Of a DNA stretch of 40,865 bases, positions 9,439 to 19,121 are shown in pieces. Positions within the stretch are counted from its first letter, which is position 1, and every line of letters starts with the position of its first letter. A model generated the notes under the pieces. The model was not told where the DNA came from, ran no database searches, and saw only the letters and a list, made by a program, of their open reading frames with translations. A program made the translations under genes and the position numbers. Origin of the DNA: Alphaproteobacteria bacterium (lineage in GTDB: Bacteria; Pseudomonadota; Alphaproteobacteria; Rhodobacterales; Rhodobacteraceae); contig JAUHWP010000014.1 of the NCBI GenBank assembly GCA_030424645.1, positions 1 to 40,865 of the forward strand, read 5' to 3'.

Positions 9439-9900
9439 ATGAAGCTGTCGACAAAGGGGCGTTATGCCATGGTGGCGCTGGCCGACCTGGCGCTGCAAGA
9501 GAATGACCAGCTGTTATCGCTGACAGATTTGGCAAAACGTCAGGATATTTCATTGCCTTATCTTGAGCAGCTTTTCGTCAAGCTGCGCCGCGCCGGGCTG
9601 GTCGACAGCGTGCGCGGGCCGGGCGGCGGCTATAAACTGGCACGTGCCGCGTCCGACATTCGGGTGTCCGAAGTTCTGGAAGCGGTCGATGAAACCGTGT
9701 CGGCGATGCACAAGGGGGCCGGGGCGTCGGGGGCCAGCTCAGGCTCGAAGGCACAATCCATGACCAACCGGTTGTGGGAAGGGCTGTCGGCCCATGTCTA
9801 TGTGTTCCTGCATCAGACCCGCCTGTCGGACGTGGTGAAGAACGAACTGACCCCATGCCCTGCCGTGCCGACGCTGTTTGCGGTGGTGGACGAGGAATAA
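9439..9900 (+). CDS. iscR: Rrf2/IscR-family regulator of the suf operon
   Basis: 153 residues; ATG 9439 follows GGGAGG with good spacing. It starts MKLSTKGRYAMVALADLAL, the conserved Rrf2 opening. A winged helix-turn-helix follows (LSLTDLAKRQDISLPYLEQL and the wing SVRGPGGGYKLAR). E. coli IscR binds [2Fe-2S] through three cysteines in the segment after the wing. Here that segment (about residues 92-112) contains none: it reads MHKGAGASGASSGSKAQSMT. The only cysteine is near the C-terminus in LTPCPAVPT. Rhodobacteraceae IscR proteins with a single cysteine are known and still sense Fe-S status. As first gene of the operon it probably represses or tunes all the downstream genes. Confidence 0.9.
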   Translation: MKLSTKGRYAMVALADLALQENDQLLSLTDLAKRQDISLPYLEQLFVKLRRAGLVDSVRGPGGGYKLARAASDIRVSEVLEAVDETVSAMHKGAGASGASSGSKAQSMTNRLWEGLSAHVYVFLHQTRLSDVVKNELTPCPAVPTLFAVVDEE

Positions 9901-9969
9901 GCCGCTGCGCGGCGATTCAAGGCCTTCGGCGAGGATATTTGTAACAAGAAAATGCGAAGGGGTCCGCTG

Positions 9970-11013
9970 GTGAGCCGCGTGTATCTGGATTGGAACGCCA
10001 CGACGCCTTTGCGGGCCGTGGCCAAGGCCGCGATGGTCGAGGCGATGGATGTGGTGGGCAACCCGTCCTCGGTCCATGCCGAGGGGCGCGCGGCGAAAGG
10101 GTTGATCGAACGGGCGCGCAAGGATCTGGCGGCGGCCTTGGGGGCCGAGGGCGCGGATATCATCTTTACCTCGTCCGCGACCGAAGCAGCGGCGCTGGCC
10201 CTGCAGGGGCGCGGGATCGCCTGCGCGGGGATCGAACATGACGCGGTGCGCAGTTGGTGCGACGAAAGCCTGAGAGCCAGTAGCGACGGTGCGGTGTCGG
10301 TGCCCGCCCCGGCCCGCAGTGCATTGCAGCTTGCGAACTCGGAAAGCGGGGTGATCCAGGCGCTGCCGGACGGGCTGTTTCTGACCGATGCGACGCAGGT
10401 GTTTGGCAAGATTCCGTTTGCGTTCAATTGGTGCGGGGCACAGATGGCGATCGTGTCGGCGCACAAGCTGGGCGGGCCGAAAGGTGTCGGCGCTTTGGTG
10501 GTCAAGCGCGGCACGGAGATCGAGGCCCGTATCAAGGGTGGCGGGCAGGAAATGGGCCGCCGCTCGGGCACGGAAAACGTGGTGGGCATAGCCGGGTTTG
10601 CCGCCGCCGCAAAGGCCGCGCAGGAGGATCTGGAGCAAGGCGCCTGGGAGCGCGTATCAAAATTTAGAAAGATTCTAGAAAACACCATTGCGGAATCGGC
10701 AAAAGAGACTATTTTTGTCGGGAAAGACGCGAACAGGCTTCCCAATACTTCGTGCTTCATCACTCCGGGCTGGAAGGGTGAAACGCAAGTGATGGTGATG
10801 GACCTTGCCGGATTTGCGGTTTCCGCAGGCTCGGCATGTTCATCGGGGAAGGTGAAATCCAGCGCCGCCTTGGTGGCAATGGGCTTTGACCGGGATCATG
10901 CGGGATGCGCTTTGCGTGTCTCGCTTGGCCCTGTGACACATGAGGATGAGGTGCGTGCCTTTGCCGAGGCATGGATCAGGGAATACGAGAAATTCCGGGC
11001 GCGGGGGCGTTGA
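9970..11013 (+). CDS. Cysteine desulfurase, group I (NifS/IscS type)
   Basis: 347 residues from the GTG at 9970, preferred because AAGGGG (9957-9962) sits seven bases upstream. An ATG at 9952 would add six residues but has no ribosome site. It begins VSRVYLDWNATTPL. The PLP lysine is K166 in SAHKLGGPKG and the catalytic cysteine is C290 in SAGSACSSGKVKSS, the mobile-loop arrangement of group I enzymes. The enzyme takes sulfur from cysteine for Fe-S assembly. It is shorter than E. coli IscS (~404) and lies between iscR and sufB. A second, group II desulfurase (SufS) ends the operon. Codons at 10660-10735 are unusually AT-rich (see the ICE-box-like site). Confidence 0.9.
   Translation: MSRVYLDWNATTPLRAVAKAAMVEAMDVVGNPSSVHAEGRAAKGLIERARKDLAAALGAEGADIIFTSSATEAAALALQGRGIACAGIEHDAVRSWCDESLRASSDGAVSVPAPARSALQLANSESGVIQALPDGLFLTDATQVFGKIPFAFNWCGAQMAIVSAHKLGGPKGVGALVVKRGTEIEARIKGGGQEMGRRSGTENVVGIAGFAAAAKAAQEDLEQGAWERVSKFRKILENTIAESAKETIFVGKDANRLPNTSCFITPGWKGETQVMVMDLAGFAVSAGSACSSGKVKSSAALVAMGFDRDHAGCALRVSLGPVTHEDEVRAFAEAWIREYEKFRARGR
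10663..10679. promoter_or_regulatory. ICE-box-like palindrome inside the iscS-type gene
   Basis: TTTAGAA-AGA-TTCTAGA: seven-base arms matching at six positions around a 3-base centre. This resembles the iron-control element bound by Irr in alphaproteobacteria (TTAGAA-N3-TTCTAA). It lies in coding sequence, about 360 bases before sufB, in a local AT-rich patch that uses codons rare in this gene (AGA, CTA, TTT, ATT). Function as an Irr site is inferred. Confidence 0.4.
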
Positions 11014-11039
11014 GCCTGCCCACCGGATGAAAGGACGAC

Positions 11040-12563
11040 ATGGCCGGTGCAGAAGAACTGAACGTCAAGGAAGGCGTGGAAGAGGAAACCGTCGAAGCGG
11101 TGAAGTCGCTGGCTGGGCAATACAAGTACGGCTGGGAAACCGAGATCGAGATGGAGTATGCCCCCAAGGGCGTCAATCCCGATATCGTGCGGCTGATTTC
11201 CGAGAAGAACGAAGAACCCGAATGGATGACCGAATGGCGTCTTGGGGCATTTGCACGCTGGGAAAAGATGGTCGAACCGGAATGGGCGATGCTGAGCTAT
11301 CCCGAGATCAATTTTCAGGATCAGTATTATTACGCCCGTCCCAAGTCGATGGAGGTGAAGCCGAAGTCGCTGGACGAGGTCGACCCCAAGCTGCTGGCCA
11401 CCTATGAAAAGCTGGGCATCCCGCTGAAGGAACAGATGATCCTTGCCGGTGTCGAAGGCGCCGAAGAGGTGCCTGCCGAAGGCCGCAAGGTGGCCGTGGA
11501 CGCGGTGTTCGATTCGGTGTCCGTGGGCACGACGTTCCAGGCAGAGCTGAAAAAGGCCGGTGTCATCTTCTGTTCGATCTCGGAAGCGATCAAGGAACAC
11601 CCGGAGCTCGTGAAAAAATACCTGGGGTCGGTCGTGCCGGTCAGCGACAACTATTACGCGACGCTGAACTCCGCCGTGTTCTCGGACGGGTCGTTCGTCT
11701 ATATCCCGCCCAACACCCGCTGCCCGATGGAGCTGTCGACCTATTTCCGCATCAACGCGGAAAACACCGGCCAGTTCGAACGCACCCTGATCATTGCCGA
11801 CAAAGGCAGCTATGTCAGCTATCTGGAAGGTTGCACGGCCCCGAAACGCGACACCGCCCAGCTTCATGCTGCCGTGGTCGAGATCATCATCGAAGAAGAT
11901 GCCGAGGTGAAATATTCGACCGTTCAGAACTGGTTCCCCGGCGATGAAGAAGGCAAGGGCGGTATCTATAACTTCGTGACCAAACGCGCCGATTGCCGGG
12001 GCGACCGGTCGAAGGTGATGTGGACGCAAGTCGAAACCGGCTCTGCCGTGACGTGGAAATACCCGTCCTGCCTGCTTCGTGGCAATGAAAGCCAGGGCGA
12101 GTTTTATTCCATCGCGATCACCAACAACCACCAGCAGGCCGATACCGGCACCAAGATGGTGCATCTGGGGCGTGATACGAAATCGCGGATCGTGTCCAAG
12201 GGGATTTCGGCGGGCGTGGCGCAGAACACCTATCGCGGCCTTGTCTCGATGCACCCGAAGGCCAAGAACTCGCGCAACTATACACAGTGCGACAGCCTTC
12301 TGATCGGCGACAAATGCGGGGCGCACACGGTGCCGTATATCGAGGTGAAGAACAATTCCTCTCGGGTCGAGCATGAGGCGACAACCTCGAAGGTGGACGA
12401 GGAACAGATGTTCTATTGCCGCCAGCGCGGCATGGACGAAGAGGAGGCCGTGGCCCTGATCGTCAATGGTTTCGCAAAGGAGGTGCTGCAAGCCCTGCCG
12501 ATGGAGTTTGCCATGGAAGCGCAACAGCTCGTTGCGATCTCGCTGGAAGGCTCCGTGGGCTAA
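11040..12563 (+). CDS. sufB: SufB, Fe-S cluster scaffold subunit
   Basis: 507 residues, within the family's usual length. Segments diagnostic of SufB are present: [10 protein letters not shown] near the N-terminus, [40 protein letters not shown], and [20 protein letters not shown] containing the conserved cysteine used in cluster assembly (E. coli Cys405 equivalent). The tail [20 protein letters not shown] is shared with SufD. SufB with SufC and SufD forms the SufBC2D scaffold that builds [4Fe-4S] clusters in the cytoplasm. ATG 11040 follows AAAGGA. The desulfurase gene ends 26 bases upstream and a small membrane-protein gene follows, so sufB and sufC are not adjacent. Confidence 0.97.
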   Translation: MAGAEELNVKEGVEEETVEAVKSLAGQYKYGWETEIEMEYAPKGVNPDIVRLISEKNEEPEWMTEWRLGAFARWEKMVEPEWAMLSYPEINFQDQYYYARPKSMEVKPKSLDEVDPKLLATYEKLGIPLKEQMILAGVEGAEEVPAEGRKVAVDAVFDSVSVGTTFQAELKKAGVIFCSISEAIKEHPELVKKYLGSVVPVSDNYYATLNSAVFSDGSFVYIPPNTRCPMELSTYFRINAENTGQFERTLIIADKGSYVSYLEGCTAPKRDTAQLHAAVVEIIIEEDAEVKYSTVQNWFPGDEEGKGGIYNFVTKRADCRGDRSKVMWTQVETGSAVTWKYPSCLLRGNESQGEFYSIAITNNHQQADTGTKMVHLGRDTKSRIVSKGISAGVAQNTYRGLVSMHPKAKNSRNYTQCDSLLIGDKCGAHTVPYIEVKNNSSRVEHEATTSKVDEEQMFYCRQRGMDEEEAVALIVNGFAKEVLQALPMEFAMEAQQLVAISLEGSVG

Positions 12564-12593
12564 CTCCCACCCCGATTGATCCGAGGATTGGCC

Positions 12594-12806
12594 ATGGAAC
12601 AACACAACAAAGGTCAGGCATTCTGGGCCAGCGTTGAATCGGCGCTTCCCTATGTTCTGCCGGCCATCGGTGGTGGGGCGGCTGTGATCTACATCAACAC
12701 CCACAAGATGGACCAGTTGAACCCAATGATCTGGATCCCGTTCGGTATCTTTCTGGGTTGGGCCGCATCGCGCGGCGTTATGAAGCTGTTGGATATGTGG
12801 CGCTGA
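12594..12806 (+). CDS. Small two-helix membrane protein in the suf operon
   Basis: 70 residues from ATG 12594, chosen for GAGGA six bases before it; an ATT start upstream is not needed. It begins MEQHNKGQAFWASVESALPY. Two hydrophobic segments (about residues 18-35, YVLPAIGGGAAVIYI, and 44-60, MIWIPFGIFLGWAASRG) are joined by a short polar hinge. No known family motif is recognised. It sits 30 bases after sufB and 27 bases before the YbjQ gene, in the same direction. It is therefore expected to be expressed with the Fe-S assembly genes, but its role is unknown. Confidence 0.7.
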   Translation: MEQHNKGQAFWASVESALPYVLPAIGGGAAVIYINTHKMDQLNPMIWIPFGIFLGWAASRGVMKLLDMWR

Positions 12807-12833
12807 GACCTGCGCGCGGAAGAAGGAGCGGAC

Positions 12834-13148
12834 ATGATGATCATCACCACAACCCCATCCGTCGAGGGCCATCCCATCGTAACCTATCACGGTATCGTCA
12901 CCGGTGAGGCCATTCTGGGCGCCAACATTTTTCGCGATATCTTTGCGCAGGTGCGCGATATCGTGGGCGGACGCTCGGGCGCTTATGAAGAGGAACTGGG
13001 CCGCGCGCGCAAAACCGCGCTGGTCGAAATGGAAGAACATGCGGCGTCCTTGGGCGCCAACGCGGTCGTGGGTGTGGACCTCGACTATGAAGTGATCAAC
13101 AACATGCTGATGGTGTCGGCCTCGGGCACGGCTGTCACTGTTTCGTAA
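12834..13148 (+). CDS. YbjQ/UPF0145-family protein
   Basis: 104 residues; AGAAGGAG precedes the ATG at 12834. The UPF0145 pattern is clear: an N-terminal strand [20 protein letters not shown], then [51 protein letters not shown] and the final [11 protein letters not shown]. Members form ring-shaped oligomers and are sometimes listed as putative heavy-metal-binding domains; no biochemical function is established. Placement between sufB and sufC suggests a link with metal or Fe-S handling (inference). There are no cysteines, which argues against a thiolate metal site. Confidence 0.88.
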   Translation: MMIITTTPSVEGHPIVTYHGIVTGEAILGANIFRDIFAQVRDIVGGRSGAYEEELGRARKTALVEMEEHAASLGANAVVGVDLDYEVINNMLMVSASGTAVTVS

Positions 13149-13160
13149 GGACGGAAGAAA

Positions 13161-13921
<761 letters not shown>

Positions 13922-13925
<4 letters not shown>

Positions 13926-15211
13926 ACACCGCCACGAAACAAGCGCCTGCGGTGATCAGCGCCGATGCGCGCCCGGTTTCGGGGGCGTGGGCGCAAGAGG
14001 CGCGCACCGATGCGGCGCAGCGTCTGGCCAGGATGGGGCTGCCCACGCGCCGGGATGAATATTGGAAATGGACCCGGCCCGACAGCCTGATCGCGGCCAC
14101 ACCGGCACCGGCGGCACTTTTCGACTACAAGGGCGAACCGCCGGTCTTTCACCAGATCGACCGGTTGAAAATCGTGTTTGTCGACGGGGTGTTCGACCCC
14201 GATGCCTCGGACGACCTGTCGGGTGAGGGGCTTGAAATCGAGCGTTTGGCGGATGTTGCCACCACCGATATTCACTGGGCCAAAGACCTCTATGGTGTGC
14301 TGGAAACGCGCGGCCAATCGCCGGTTGCCCGTCCCCTGGCTGCCTATAACACGGCGATGGCGACCGATGGCCTGGTGATCCGTGCCACCGGACGGGTCAG
14401 CCGCCCGGTCAGCCTGATCTACCGCCACCAGGACACCGAGTCCGATGCGGTCATGCACCATGTGATCCGCGTGGATGAGGGTGCGAAGCTGACGCTTTTG
14501 GAAAACGGTGCGGCGGCGGCCCGCTTCTCGAGCGTGAGCGAGGTGGACGTGGCCGACGGGGCTGAATTCCACCACGTCCGCGCGCAGGGCCGCGATCACG
14601 AACGCCAGGCGATCACCCATATGTTTGCACGTCTTGGCGCGGCGTCGGTGTTCAAAAGCTTCACGATGACCGTGAATGGCCGGCTGACCCGCAATGAATG
14701 CGTGATCGAGATGCGGGGCGACGACGCAACGGCCCATGTGGCCGGGGCAGCCTTGGGTGACGGGGCAGATGGCGACTTTCACCATGATGACACCGTCTTC
14801 ATCACCCATGATGCCGTGGCGTGCGAAAGCCGCCAGGTGTTCAAGAAAGTGCTGAAAAACGGCGCGAAAGGCGTGTTCCAGGGCAAGATTCTGGTCAAAC
14901 CCGACGCACAGAAGACCGATGGCTATCAGAAATCGCAATCGCTTCTGCTGGACGACGATGCCAGTTTCCAGGCCAAACCCGAGCTTGAGATCTATGCCGA
15001 TGACGTGATCTGTTCGCACGGCTCGACCTCGGGCGCGATTGATGAAGAGGCGTTGTTCTATCTGCGGTCGCGCGGCATTCCCGACCATATTGCCACCGAC
15101 CTGTTGGTTCTGGCCTTTCTTGCCGACGCGATTGACGAGATCGAGGACAAGGAGATCGCCGCCGAGATTTCCGACCGCCTGGATGCGTGGCTTGCCCGCC
15201 ATCGCGGCTGA
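13922..15211 (+). CDS. sufD: SufD, Fe-S scaffold partner of SufB
   Basis: 429 residues starting MNTATKQAPAVISADARPVS. The early motif RLARMGLPTRRDEYWKWTRP is typical of SufD. The beta-helix core includes FKSFTMTVNGRLTRNECVIEM and GVFQGKILVKPDAQKTDGYQ. The end, ICSHGSTSGAIDEEALFYLRS with the conserved histidine (E. coli His360 equivalent), is the SufB-like terminus. SufD pairs with SufB and recruits SufC. The ATG overlaps the sufC stop (ATGA). Sixteen bases separate it from the first YIP1 gene. Confidence 0.95.
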
Positions 15212-15226
15212 TCAAGGTCGGGTGCC

Positions 15227-15715
15227 ATGTCGGTGATAGACGATGTGATCCGAAGCTATCGCGCACCCCGCGCGGTGTTTCGGCGCAGGCTTGATCTGGG
15301 AATGCGTGAAGACAAGGCGCTGGCCGTTCTGATGGGCGGATGCCTGTTGGTATTTGCCGCCCAATTGCCCCGGCTGGCCCGTGTCGCCTATGAAACCGGG
15401 CAGGACCTGAACATGTTGATGGGGGCGACCATGCTGGCATGGATCTTCATCATGCCGCTGGCCTTCTATGTCATCGGCACGCTCAGCCATCTGCTGATGC
15501 GTCTTGTGGGCGGGCAGGGCACGGCCTTTGCGGCGCGGTTCGCGCTGTTCTGGGCGCTTCTCTGTGCCACGCCGCTTTGGCTCTTGTGGGGCCTTGTGGC
15601 CGGATTTATCGGGGAAGGGGCGCAAATGACCGTCACCGGTGCGCTTGCCCTGTTGGCTTTCCTGCTGTTCTGGTCCATCAACCTGCGTGAAGCGGAACGC
15701 AGGGTGGAAGGATGA
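15227..15715 (+). CDS. YIP1-family membrane protein (first of two)
   Basis: 162 residues, starting MSVIDDVIRSYRAPRAVFRR; the gene follows sufD by 16 bases. Four hydrophobic segments are visible (about residues 33-50, 66-90, 103-125 and 132-150). The arrangement, an amphipathic N-terminus with a PRAVF-like element followed by a cluster of helices, matches bacterial YIP1-domain proteins. Their function is not established. The tail LREAERRVEG is charged and cytoplasmic by the positive-inside trend. It is three bases ahead of a second YIP1-like gene, so the two may form a hetero-oligomer (inference). Confidence 0.75.
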   Translation: MSVIDDVIRSYRAPRAVFRRRLDLGMREDKALAVLMGGCLLVFAAQLPRLARVAYETGQDLNMLMGATMLAWIFIMPLAFYVIGTLSHLLMRLVGGQGTAFAARFALFWALLCATPLWLLWGLVAGFIGEGAQMTVTGALALLAFLLFWSINLREAERRVEG

Positions 15716-15718
15716 TCC

Positions 15719-16318
15719 ATGCGGTTTGACCCCGGTTATCTTTTTGGCATGGCACTGCAAACCGTGCCTGAACCGCGCAGGGTGGCGCGTGATTTGTTCG
15801 ATCTGGACCTTCCCCGTGAAACGCTGTGGACGGCGCTTGCGCTGGTGGTTGTTCTGAACGCCGGCCTTGGGGTGATTGCGGGCATGATCTATCCGCTGGA
15901 CCCGGCGCAGATGGGCAGCGTTCTTGCCAGCCCGGTTCTGTTGGGCGTGATCGAAGCGGTCTTCATGTTCGGGCTGGCCTGGGCGATCTTTCTGATCGGT
16001 CGGATGTTCGGCGGGCAGGGCCGCCTTTCGGACGCCATCGTCACCGTCGTGTGGATGGAGTGTATCTTCGTGTTGCTTCAGGCGCTGACGCTGATCCTGA
16101 CGCTGTTCGCACCGGGGCTGGCGGCGATCACGATGATTGCCTCGGTGGTGCTGTTTTTCTGGGTGCTGAGCCATTTCACGACCGAATGCCACGGGTTCAA
16201 ATCCACCGGGCTGGTCTTCGTGGCAATCCTGGGCTTCATGATCGTTGCGGTCTTTGCCCTGTCTTTCATTCTGGTCATCCTGGGGGTCGAGCCTGCCCCG
16301 ATGACCCTTCCCAACTGA
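15719..16318 (+). CDS. YIP1-family membrane protein (second of two)
   Basis: 199 residues, MRFDPGYLFGMALQTVPEPR at the start, the same soluble leader style as its neighbour. Five hydrophobic stretches run from about residue 42 to the C-terminus (TALALVVVLNAGLGVIAG, VLLGVIEAVFMFGLAWAI, ECIFVLLQALTLIL, AITMIASVVLFFWVLS, LVFVAILGFMIVAVFAL). It is one of the YIP1-like proteins found within Rhodobacteraceae suf operons. The gene is separated from its neighbours by 3 and 14 bases, so is certainly part of the transcript. No catalytic residues are recognisable; role in Fe-S assembly is unproven. Confidence 0.75.
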   Translation: MRFDPGYLFGMALQTVPEPRRVARDLFDLDLPRETLWTALALVVVLNAGLGVIAGMIYPLDPAQMGSVLASPVLLGVIEAVFMFGLAWAIFLIGRMFGGQGRLSDAIVTVVWMECIFVLLQALTLILTLFAPGLAAITMIASVVLFFWVLSHFTTECHGFKSTGLVFVAILGFMIVAVFALSFILVILGVEPAPMTLPN

Positions 16319-16332
16319 CCGGAGCCTGCGCC

Positions 16333-17553
16333 ATGTTCGACATCGACAAAATTCGCGCCGATTTTCCGATTCTGTCCCGGCAGGTGAACGGCCAGCCGCT
16401 GACCTATCTGGACAATGGCGCCTCGGCGCAAAAGCCGCAGGTGGTGATCGACGCCGTGACCCGCGCCTATGCCGAGGAATATTCCAACGTCCACCGGGGA
16501 TTGCATTTCCTGTCCAACCTCGCGACCGAGAAATACGAGGCCGTGCGGGGCATCGTTGCGCGATTCCTGAATGCAGGCTCGGAAGCCGAGATCATCTTCA
16601 ACTCCGGCACCACGGAAGGCATCAATCTTGTCTCCTACGCCTGGGCTGCGCCGCGGATGCAGGCGGGGGACGAGATCATCCTGTCCACGCTGGAACATCA
16701 CGCCAACATCGTGCCCTGGCATTTCCTGCGCGAACGGCAAGGGGTGGTATTGAAATGGGTCGACCCGGAACCCGATGGATCGCTTGACCCGCAAAAGGTG
16801 CTGGACGCGATCACCGACCGCACCAGGCTGATCGCCGTCACCCAGTGTTCCAACGTGTTCGGCACGGTTGTCGATGTCAAAACCATCTGCACCGAGGCCC
16901 GCCGCCGGGGTGTTCCGGTGCTGGTCGACGGCTCACAAGGGGCCGTTCACATGCCAGTCGACGTTCAGGATATCGGCTGCGATTTCTATGCGATCACCGG
17001 CCACAAGCTCTATGGTCCCTCCGGGTCGGGTGCGATCTATATCCGCGCGGATCGGCAGGCCGAGATGCAGCCCTTCTTTGGCGGCGGCGACATGATCAAC
17101 GAGGTGACGAAGGACAACGTCACCTATGCGAAGCCGCCTTTGAAATTCGAGGCCGGCACCCCCGGCATCGTGCAGACCATCGGCATGGGGGTGGCGCTGG
17201 AATACCTGATGGATCTGGGCATGGACAACGTCGCCGCGCACGAAGCGGCGCTTGCCGCCTATACCTCGGAACGGCTGTCGGGTCTGAACTGGGTGAACGT
17301 GCAGGGCACCGCCCCCGGCAAGGCCGCGATCTTCTCGTTGACGATGGAAGGCGCGGCGCATGCCCATGACATTTCGACCATCCTTGACAAGAAGGGCATC
17401 GCGATCCGGGCCGGGCACCATTGCGCGAAACCGTTGATGGAACATCTGGGCGTGTCGGCCACCGCGCGGGCCTCGTTCGGGCTTTACAACACGAAAGACG
17501 AGGTTGACCGCCTGATCGACGGGTTGGAACTGTGCCACCGTTTGCTGGTATGA
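16333..17553 (+). CDS. sufS: SufS, cysteine desulfurase group II
   Basis: 406 residues, beginning MFDIDKIRADFPILSRQVNG. The PLP lysine is K225 in ITGHKLYGPSG and the catalytic cysteine is C364 in RAGHHCAKPLMEH, both at the family's usual numbers. The RAGHHC context marks group II (SufS) as opposed to the SSGK loop of the operon's other desulfurase. SufS normally passes sulfur to SufE or SufU; neither is encoded next to it, nor are sufA or sufT. The gene is the last of the operon, facing the tetR-type gene with 16 bases between stops and no obvious terminator. Confidence 0.96.
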   Translation: MFDIDKIRADFPILSRQVNGQPLTYLDNGASAQKPQVVIDAVTRAYAEEYSNVHRGLHFLSNLATEKYEAVRGIVARFLNAGSEAEIIFNSGTTEGINLVSYAWAAPRMQAGDEIILSTLEHHANIVPWHFLRERQGVVLKWVDPEPDGSLDPQKVLDAITDRTRLIAVTQCSNVFGTVVDVKTICTEARRRGVPVLVDGSQGAVHMPVDVQDIGCDFYAITGHKLYGPSGSGAIYIRADRQAEMQPFFGGGDMINEVTKDNVTYAKPPLKFEAGTPGIVQTIGMGVALEYLMDLGMDNVAAHEAALAAYTSERLSGLNWVNVQGTAPGKAAIFSLTMEGAAHAHDISTILDKKGIAIRAGHHCAKPLMEHLGVSATARASFGLYNTKDEVDRLIDGLELCHRLLV

Positions 17554-17569
17554 CCGCCCCTGCTTTGCG

Positions 17570-18187
17570 TCAGTCGTCGGGCCGGATCAACCCCAGACCA
17601 CGCAGGTAAATCCCGATCCCGGTTTCCAAAAGCTCTTCGGGCGGAAACGGGCTTTTCTGCCCCGGACTGCCGCGCCCGAACAGTTCCACGACGCCGTGGC
17701 TCATCGCCCAGATATGGGCGCTGACCATGCGCGACGGGGGGCGTTTGTCTTCCGGGATGTTCTCGGCTAATTTTTCCGCGGCTTTTTCCAGAACCCCCAT
17801 CGCGCGCCCGGCCACATGGGCCAGGTCGGCCGAGTGATTGATCGAAACCCCGCTTTCGAACATCGAGATATAATGGCCGGGATATTTTCGCGCGAAGGCC
17901 AGATAGGCGCGGCCGGTCGCCTCGAAACTCGCGAGCGCCGACGGCTGGCCTTTGTCATAGGCATAGATCATCAGGTCGGCAAAGATCTCATAGCCCTGAC
18001 GCGCCGCTTCCGCGATCAGGTCTTCGCGCCCGGCAAAATGGCGATAGACGGCGGCAGGGGTGACGCCGGCCTGTTTGGCGGCCTCAGACAAGGTGAAGCC
18101 GGTCGGGCCTTTCGCTTCGATCAGCTCAAGCGCCGCGTCGACCAGCGCCTGTCGCAGATTGCCGTGGTGATAGCCGCGTTTAGCCAT
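17570..18187 (-). CDS. TetR-family transcriptional regulator
   Basis: 205 residues from ATG 18187, starting [20 protein letters not shown], a typical TetR opening. The helix-turn-helix is [21 protein letters not shown] (recognition helix about residues 37-53). The C-terminal domain contains the [11 protein letters not shown] and [18 protein letters not shown] segments of the WHG-type ligand-binding domain. The start overlaps the end of the ppk2 gene by eight bases, so they may be co-transcribed. The ligand and targets are unknown. A longer open frame exists upstream but lies inside ppk2. Confidence 0.88.
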   Translation of the reverse strand: MAKRGYHHGNLRQALVDAALELIEAKGPTGFTLSEAAKQAGVTPAAVYRHFAGREDLIAEAARQGYEIFADLMIYAYDKGQPSALASFEATGRAYLAFARKYPGHYISMFESGVSINHSADLAHVAGRAMGVLEKAAEKLAENIPEDKRPPSRMVSAHIWAMSHGVVELFGRGSPGQKSPFPPEELLETGIGIYLRGLGLIRPDD

Positions 18188-19049
18188 CCCAGACCTCGGG
18201 TCCGCCGCAGATCTGGCTGTCCGGCGCATGGGCGATGTTCGGGTCTTTTCCTGCGTAATCAATATCTTGCAAGACGGCCCTAAGGGCCGCAAGCCGGGCG
18301 CGTTTCTTGTCATCGGATCGCACGATGGTCCATGGCGCACGCGGGCGGTGGGTTCGATCAAAGGTCTCCTTGATCGCATTCGTATAGGCATCCCAACGGT
18401 TCAGCCCTTCGACGTCGATCCAGCTGAGTTTCCACTGTTTCAGCGGGTCGCTTTCGCGGGCCAGGAAGCGGCGCAACTGTTCCGCGCGCCCGACATTCAG
18501 CCAGAGCTTGACGAAATGGATGCCTTCATCGACCAGTATATCCTCGAACTCGGGCAGCTGCCGGAAGAACGACGCACGTTCTGCATCGGTGCAGAAGTCG
18601 AACACCTTTTCGACCACCGCCCGGTTGTACCAGGACCGGTCAAATAGAACAATCTCACCTTCGGTCGGTAAGTGTTTGACATAACGTTGAAAATACCATT
18701 CACCGGCTTCGCGATCTGATGGCTTGGATAGCGCCACGACCCGCGCCACACGTGGGTTCAGGTTTTCCCGAAACCGCTTGATCGTGCCACCTTTGCCCGC
18801 CGCGTCGCGACCTTCGAACACGACGACAACACGCTTTCCGGTCGCCTTCACATCCGCTTGCAGCTTCACCAGTTCAAGCTGAAGCGCTTCGATCTCGGCC
18901 TCATAGGTGTCTTTGTCCAACTGCGCGTCATAGGGATAGCTGTCCGACAGGATATCCTTCTTGCGGGCATCCTCGATCGCCTTGCGCACCGCATCCGGCG
19001 CGGTCTTCTGATAGAATTTCGAAATGGCACCATCGAACGGCAAAGACAT
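18180..19049 (-). CDS. ppk2: Polyphosphate kinase 2 (PPK2 family)
   Basis: 289 residues from ATG 19049 ([14 protein letters not shown]), chosen for the GGAG site 11 bases earlier. PPK2 signatures: Walker A region [17 protein letters not shown] (about residues 73-89), the [20 protein letters not shown] segment, lid/Walker [13 protein letters not shown] and the later [22 protein letters not shown]. The single domain of this length fits class I PPK2, which phosphorylates nucleoside diphosphates using polyphosphate. The class call is by length and motif only. It precedes the TetR gene (8-base overlap) and follows metA by 72 bases. Confidence 0.93.
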   Translation of the reverse strand: MSLPFDGAISKFYQKTAPDAVRKAIEDARKKDILSDSYPYDAQLDKDTYEAEIEALQLELVKLQADVKATGKRVVVVFEGRDAAGKGGTIKRFRENLNPRVARVVALSKPSDREAGEWYFQRYVKHLPTEGEIVLFDRSWYNRAVVEKVFDFCTDAERASFFRQLPEFEDILVDEGIHFVKLWLNVGRAEQLRRFLARESDPLKQWKLSWIDVEGLNRWDAYTNAIKETFDRTHRPRAPWTIVRSDDKKRARLAALRAVLQDIDYAGKDPNIAHAPDSQICGGPEVWDG

Positions 19050-19121
19050 ACGCAAACTCCTGATTTCACGCCATTATGGGGCGAAGGCGGCGGGTTGGCA
19101 ATCGGTGCGGGACCGGCGGTA

